DNA of 64,000 bases from Nemertoderma westbladi. Taxonomy: Eukaryota > Xenacoelomorpha > Nemertodermatida > Nemertodermatidae. Below are positions 57,632-64,000 of the stretch, one piece after another. Made by a program: the position numbers and the translations under genes. A model generated the notes under the pieces. That model was not told the DNA's origin and did no database searches. It saw only the letters and a list, made by a program, of their open reading frames with translations. Within the stretch, counting starts at the first letter, position 1, and each line of letters starts with the position of its first letter. The stretch is from the NCBI GenBank assembly GCA_032718475.1, contig JAUCBJ010000783.1, positions 1 through 64,000 on the forward strand, written 5' to 3'.

Positions 57632-58734
57632 TTATATCAAGAGAAAGTGTGGGGGGGGGGGGCTGGGATGGCGGTCTTGGGGGACACTGGTAATCTTTTT
57701 TTCATTTGAGTGGAATTTGGAGTTATGGTGTTCGGTATGCGTTTAAATTATACAGTAATAATATGTACAAGTGTACTTTCAGGCCGATGCAATATGGATA
57801 ATAATGCCCGATGTAGTTTGTTTTGGAATGGGATTTTATAAATTTTGTATGAATAATATTAAATGACACCAATCTACTTTTAACAAATTTTGAATCCAAA
57901 ACAACTATTTCAAGTGTGAGTCCGTGACATTTTTTCTGTTAGTTCGTAAACAACATTTCACGTTTAGTTTTGCGGTTAACCACCATACTATGTTTCAAAA
58001 TGTGATGTGATGGCTACGCATTGTGAAAGTTGTAACATATTATGACATTAAACTTTTCAAGATAATTTTGTCAAATATATAATTTCTTTGTCATGTGATA
58101 GTTAATTAATTTTTTTTTTTTTAAATTTGTATGTGAGTCCGTAACGGGTACTATATTTACAATATCCTATAGATCAAATGAGATACAACTCTTATAAGTT
58201 AAAGTAAAGATATACTATTAATCCACAAGTCATCATAGCTAAATGTTATTCCTATTGTAAAGTTGCGTATGAATGATTGTGATTACGTAACGGTGGAAAA
58301 GCCCAACAATTATTATTCTTTATACATTTTTATATCGACACTAACTATCCTATGTTAAAACGACATACATTATGTCATGAAAGATAGTGTTTAAATTCAG
58401 TGACTTGTGTCACCTCTCATCCATCACCCTCACCCTCGCCATTTTTTCTACAAATCTTAATGAGATTGCACGAAATTTGAAACATAGATAATTTCACCTC
58501 CTTCCTCCTCCTTGCTGGGTTAGCCATAATTTGTATTTTCACTTTCATTCTTTAGCTACTAGAAACATTTGAAAAAGGTGGTTCCGTCGATATTGCACCA
58601 GTCGTACTGCAGTTATTCTTCAACCTTAATGTGCTTTATTGGCACTGTTACATAGCAGGCCATACAAGAATTCTAAATATGTCACACAATCTGAATTGCA
58701 TTTAAAAATAGCTGAGATATGGGCATGTTTTTCG
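57632..58734. other. Non-coding AT-rich region
   Basis: It contains a run of 12 G at 57651-57662 and a run of T near 58111-58124. An AG acceptor-like site at 58555 opens a 50-codon frame to TAA at 58703-58705, but no donor or family match supports it. No RNA gene was recognised. Confidence 0.5.
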
Positions 58735-61700
58735 TGCAACTTACTATCGTAGTCGCACAACTTTGTACTCACAACTTAGCACTGTATCTTAGGGATGTGT
58801 GCAACTTGATTAGTATCTTGTGTGTGCAATTTAGTGCACCTGCACAACTTAGCATCTTGTGTGCACCTGCACAACTTATCGCACCACTTAGTATCTTGTG
58901 TGCACAACTTAATACCTTGTGCGCACAACTTAGTATCTAGTGCGCACAACTTAGTATCTTGTGTGCACAGTACTACTTAGTATCGTTTGTGCACAACATA
59001 GTATCTTGTGTGCACAATTTAGTATCTTGTGTGCACCTGCACAATTTAGAATCTTTTGTGTCAACCTGCACAACTTTTAGCATCTTTTGTGCACCTGCAC
59101 AACTTTCAGTATCTTGTGTGCACCTCCACTACTTAGTATCTTGTGTGCTCCTGCACAACTTTTAGTATCTTGTGTGCACAATTTAGTATCTTGTGTGCAC
59201 CTGCACCATTTAGTATGTTGTGTGCACCTGCACAACTTTTAGCATCTTGTGTGCACCTGCACAACTTGAGTATCTTTTGTGCTCCTGCACAACTTTCAGT
59301 ATTTTGTGTGCACCTGCACAACTTTCAGTATCTTGTGTGCACCTGCACAACTTTCAGTATCTTGTGTGCACCTGCACAACTTTCAGTATCTTGTGTGCAC
59401 CTGCACAACTTTCAGTATCTTGTGTGCACCTACACTACTTAGTATCTTGTGTGCTCCTGCACTACTTAGTATCTTGTGTGCACCTGCACTACATTAGTAT
59501 CTTGTGTGCACCTGTACTACTTAGTATCTTGTGTGCACCTGCACTACTTAGTATCTTGTGTGCACCTGCACAACTTTCAGTATCTTGCGTGCACCTGCAC
59601 AACTTTCAGTATCTTGTGTGCACCTCCACTACTTAGTATCTTGTGTGCTCCTGCACAACTTTTAGTATCTTGTGTGCACAATTTAGTATCTTGTGTGCAC
59701 CTGCACCATTTAGTATGTTGTGTGCACCTGCACAACTTTTAGCATCTTGTGTGCACCTGCTCAACTTTGAGTATCTTTTGTGCTCCTGCACAACTTTCAG
59801 TATCTTGTGTGCACCTGCACAACTTTCAGTATCTTGTGTGCACCTGCACAACTTTCAGTATCTTGTGTGCACCTGCACAACTTTCAGTATCTTGTGTACA
59901 CCTGCACAACTTTCAGTATCTTGTGTGCACCTACACTACTTAGTATCTTGTGTGCTCCTGCACTACTTAGTATCTTGTGTGCACCTGCACTACATTAGTA
60001 TCTTGTGTGCACCTGTACTACTTAGTATCTTGTGTGCACCTGCACTACTTAGTATCTTGTGTGCACCTGCACAACTTTCAGTATCTTGTGTGCACCTGCA
60101 CAACTTTCAGTATCTTGTGTGCACCTCCACTACTTAGTATCTTGTGTGCACCTGCACTACTTAGTATCTTGTGTGCACCTGCACAATTTAGTATGTTGTG
60201 TGCACCTGCACAACTTTTAGCATCTTGTGTGCACCTGCACAACTTTTAGTATCTTTTGTGCTCCTGCACAACTTTCAGTATCTTGTGTGCACCTGCACAA
60301 CTTTCAGTATCTTGTGTGCACCTGCACAACTTTCAGTATCTTGTGTGCACCTGCACAACTTTCACTATCTTGTGTGCACCTACACTACTTAGTATCTTGT
60401 GTGCTCATGCACTACTTAGTATCTTGTGTGCACCTGCACTACATTAGTATCTTGTGTGAACCTGCACTACTTAGTATCTTGTGTGCACCTGCACTACTTA
60501 GTATCTTGTGTGCACCTGCACAACTTAGTATCCTGTGTGCACCTGCACTACTTAGTATCTTGTGTGCACCTGCACTACTTAGTATCTTGTGTGCACCTGC
60601 ACTACTTAGTATCTTGTGTGCACCTGCACAACTTTCAGTATCTTGTGTGCACCTGCACTACTTAGTATCTTGTGTGCACCTGCACTACTTAGTATCTTGT
60701 GTGAACCTGCACTACTTAGTATCTTGTGTGCACCTGCACTACTTAGTATCTTGTGTGCACCTGCACTACTTAGTATCTTGTGTGCACCTGCACAACTTTC
60801 AGTATCTTGTGTGCACCTGCACAACTTTCAGTATCTTGTGTGCACCTGCACAACTTTCAGTATCTTGTGTGCACCTGCACTACTTAGTATCTTGTGTGCA
60901 CCTGCACAACTTAGTATCCTGTGTGCACCTGCACTACTTAGTATCTTGTGTGCACCTGCACTACTTAGTATCTTGTGTGCACCTGCACTACTTAGTATCT
61001 TGTGTGCACCTGCACTACTTAGTATCTTGTGTGCACCTGCACTACTTAGTATCTTGTGTGCACCTGCACAACTTAGTATCTTGTGTGCACCTGCACTACT
61101 TAGTATCTTGTGTGCACCTGCACTACTTAGTATCTTGTGTGCACCTGCACTACTTAGTATCTTGTGTGCACCTGTACTACTTAGTATCTTGTGTGCACCT
61201 GCACTACTTAGTATCTTGTGTGCACCTGCACAACTTTCAGTATCTTGTGTGCACCTGCACAACTTTCAGTATCTTGTGTGCACCTGCACTACTTAGTATC
61301 TTGTGTGCTCCTGCACAACATTTAGTATCTTTTGTGCACCTGCACAACTTTCAGTATCTTGTGTGCACCTCCACTACTTAGTATCTTGTGTGCTCCTGCA
61401 CTACTTAGTATCTTGTGTGCTCCTGCACAACATTTAGTATCTTTTGTGCACCTGCACAACTTTCAGTATCTTGTGTGCACCTCCACTACTTAGTATCTTG
61501 TGTGCACCTGCACTACTTAGTATCTTGTGTGCACCTGCACAACTTTTAGTATCTTGTGTGCACCTGCACAACTTTCAGTATCTTGTGTGCACCTCCACTA
61601 CTTAGTATCTTGTGTGCACCTGCACTACTTAGTATCTTGTGTGCACCTGCACAACTTTCAGTATCTTGTGTGCACCTGCACAACTTTCAGTATCTTGTGT

Positions 61701-63712
61701 GCACCTGCACAACTTTCAGTATCTTGTGTGCACCTCCACTACTTAGTATCTTGTGTGCTCCTGCACAACATTTAGTATCTTTTGTGCACCTGCACAACTT
61801 TCAGTATCTTGTGTGCACCTGCACTACTTAGTATCTTGTGTGCACCTCCACTACTTAGTATCTTGTGTGCACCTGCACTACTTAGTATCTTGTGTGCACC
61901 TCCACTACTTAGTATCTTGTGTGCACCTGCACTACTTAGTATCTTGTGTGCACCTGCACAACTTTTAGTATCTTTTGTGCACCTGCACAACTTTCAGTAT
62001 CTTGTGTGCACCTCCACTACTTAGTATCTTGTGTGCACCTGCACTACTTAGTATCTTGTGTGCACCTGCACAACTTTCAGTATCTTGTGTGCACCTGCAC
62101 AACTTTCAGTATCTTGTGTGCACCTGCACAACTTTCAGTATCTTGTGTGCACCTCCACCACTTAGTATCTTGTGTGCTCCTGCACAACATTTAGTATCTT
62201 TTGTGCACCTGCACAACTTTCAGTATCTTGTGTGCACCTCCACTACTTAGTATCTTGTGTGCACCTGCACAACTTTAGTATCTTGTGTGCACCTGCACAA
62301 CTTTCAGTATCTTGTGTGCACCTGCACAACTTTCAGTATCTTGTGTGCACCTGCACTACTTAGTATCTTGTGTGCTCCTGCACAACATTTAGTATCTTTT
62401 GTGCACCTGCACAACTTTCAGTATCTTGTGTGCACCTGCACTACTTAGTATCTTGTGTGCACCTGCACAACTTTCAGTATCTTGTGTGCACCTGCACAAC
62501 TTTCAGTATCTTGTGTGCACCTGCACTACTTAGTATCTTGTGTGCTCCTGCACAACTTTAGTATCTTGTGTGCACCTGCACAACTTTCAGTATCTTGTGT
62601 GAACCTCCACTACTTAGTATCTTGTGTGCTCCTCCACTACTTAGTATCTAGTGTGCACCTGCACTACTTAGTATCTTGTGTGCTCCTGCACAACATTTAG
62701 TATCTTTTGTGCACCTGCACAACTTTCAGTATCTTGTGTGAACCTCCACTACTTAGTATCTTGTGTGCACCTCCACTACTTAGTATCTAGTGTGCACCTG
62801 CACTACTTAGTATCTAGTGTGCTCCTCCACTACTTAGTATCTAGTGTGCACCTGCACTACTTAGTATCTAGTGTGCACCTGCACTACTTAGTATCTTGTG
62901 TGAACCTCCACTACTTAGTATCTTGTGTGCTCCTCCACTACTTAGTATCTAGTGTGCACCTGCACTACTTAGTATCTTGTGTGCTCCTGCACAACATTTA
63001 GTATCTTTTGTGCACCTGCACAACTTTCAGTATCTTGTGTGAACCTCCACTACTTAGTATCTTGTGTGCTCCTCCACTACTTAGTATCTAGTGTGCACCT
63101 GCACTACTTAGTATCTTGTGTGCTCCTGCACAACATTTAGTATCTTTTGTGCACCTGCACAACTTTCAGTATCTTGTGTGAACCTCCACTACTTAGTATC
63201 TTGTGTGCACCTCCACTACTTAGTATCTAGTGTGCACCTGCACTACTTAGTATCTAGTGTGCTCCTCCACTACTTAGTATCTAGTGTGCACCTGCACTAC
63301 TTAGTATCTAGTGTGCACCTCCACTACTTAGTATCTTGTGTGCTCCTCCACTACTTAGTATCTAGTGTGCACCTGCACTACTTAGTATCTTGTGTGCTCC
63401 TGCACAACATTTAGTATCTTTTGTGCACCTGCACAACTTTCAGTATCTTGTGTGAACCTCCACTACTTAGTATCTTGTGTGCACCTCCACTACTTAGTAT
63501 CTAGTGTGCACCTGCACTACTTAGTATCTAGTGTGCTCCTCCACTACTTAGTATCTAGTGTGCTCCTCCACTACTTAGTATCTAGTGTGCACCTGCACTA
63601 CTTAGTATCTAGTGTGCACCTGCACTACTTAGTATCTAGTGTGCACCTGCACTACTTAGTATCTAGTGTGCACCTGCACTACTTAGTATCTAGTGTGCAC
63701 CTGCAAAACTAA
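58735..63712. repeat. Array 4: 27-30-bp minisatellite, about 178 units
   Basis: Units are CACCTGCACTACTTAGTATC plus TTGTGTG (27 bp) and CACCTGCACAACTTTCAGTA plus TCTTGTGTG (29 bp), with variants TGCTCCTGCACAACATTTAG and TCTAGTGTG. The left edge (58735-58990) has diverged, irregular units; the right part (62600-63712) is dominated by the TCTAGTGTG type. Longer periods of about 300-420 bp recur (for example GCTCCTGCACAACATTTAGT at 62688, 63125 and 63400). Frames open on both strands over hundreds of codons (for example 60227-61381) arise from the unit length and lack of stops, not from coding. Confidence 0.96.
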
Positions 63713-64000
63713 GTAGAATTAAATTAAGAAGTATTAAATAAGTTTATGAAAGTATTACATTCCGCGATTTTATTTTATTAGTTAGACCTAACGGCAGCTA
63801 TTTTATAGATTTTTATATACTATTTATACTGCAACGCCTGTCTATAGTCGCTCTCCGGGTCTGTTTATGTTTCGGAAGCGGCGGGTCCGCAACCTGTAAC
63901 GACAGGTGGATTGCCGGTAAAGCTCTCACCCTCGAGGTAGTGTTATTAAATCGACACAACAATAGATTCTTGTAACTACATCTAAACCCACGATCAAAAC
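63713..64000. other. Non-coding flank after array 4
   Basis: AT-rich at first, then a GC-richer stretch (63860-63940, CGGAAGCGGCGGGTCCGC). No ORF, splice site or RNA gene could be supported. Confidence 0.5.

Noticed and set aside
58556-58705. 50-codon frame after an acceptor-like TTCTTTAG (LLETFEKGGSVDIAPVV)
   Set aside because: Faintly like part of a cytochrome P450, but no donor, no further motif and no neighbouring exon; too weak to call.
60227-61381. 384-codon plus-strand ORF in array 4
   Set aside because: Pure minisatellite translation; frames differ as 27- and 29-bp units alternate and no unique coding sequence is attached.

Overview
This is a eukaryotic nuclear window, most likely from an invertebrate animal. 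It has GT-AG spliced exons with mostly short introns, an animal-type p24/TMED gene and three non-LTR (LINE-type) retrotransposons. Nothing bacterial, no rRNA and no tRNA was recognised. The phylum cannot be fixed from the sequence; a marine deuterostome such as a tunicate is only a guess. About 38 kb of the 64 kb is minisatellite and about 17 kb is retrotransposon, leaving roughly 9 kb of unique sequence.

Layout. 1-2898: AT-rich non-coding DNA. 2899-3570 (-): an intact single-exon p24-alpha cargo receptor gene (TMED4/TMED9 type). 4078-4245 (+): one clear internal exon ('exon A') coding a charged helix. 4219-13441: array 1, 39-bp unit, about 236 copies. 13442-22480 (-): an apparently intact ~9 kb LINE-type element with two long ORFs; ORF1 carries a SAP-like motif, a 30-bp in-frame repeat and a ULP1-like cysteine protease domain. 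22501-27316 and 31213-38930: array 2, 20-bp unit, split by a 5'-truncated LINE (27317-31212, -) flanked by a 501-bp direct duplication. 39667-57148 (+): a six-exon gene of unknown function (262 codons, all splice phases consistent). Its third intron is swollen to 15 kb by array 3 (40843-51915, 62-63-bp unit, about 177 copies), which is itself interrupted by a decayed RTE-like element (51916-55671). 57359-57631: a short 3' fragment of that RTE-like family. 58735-63712: array 4, 27-30-bp unit.

The main discovery candidate is that arrays 1 and 3 each begin inside an exon, and their unit is the exon's 3' end, its 5' splice site and the first intron bases. In array 1 the founder unit is 27 exon bases plus 12 intron bases (4219-4257). 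In array 3 it is about 43 exon bases plus 19 intron bases (40843-40904). Two unrelated unit sequences in two different introns arose the same way, so a recurrent process that amplifies 5' splice sites into giant intronic minisatellites is suggested. Other notable points are the ULP1-like protease in a LINE ORF1, the 501-bp target-site-like duplication, and nesting of retroelements in or beside three of the four arrays.
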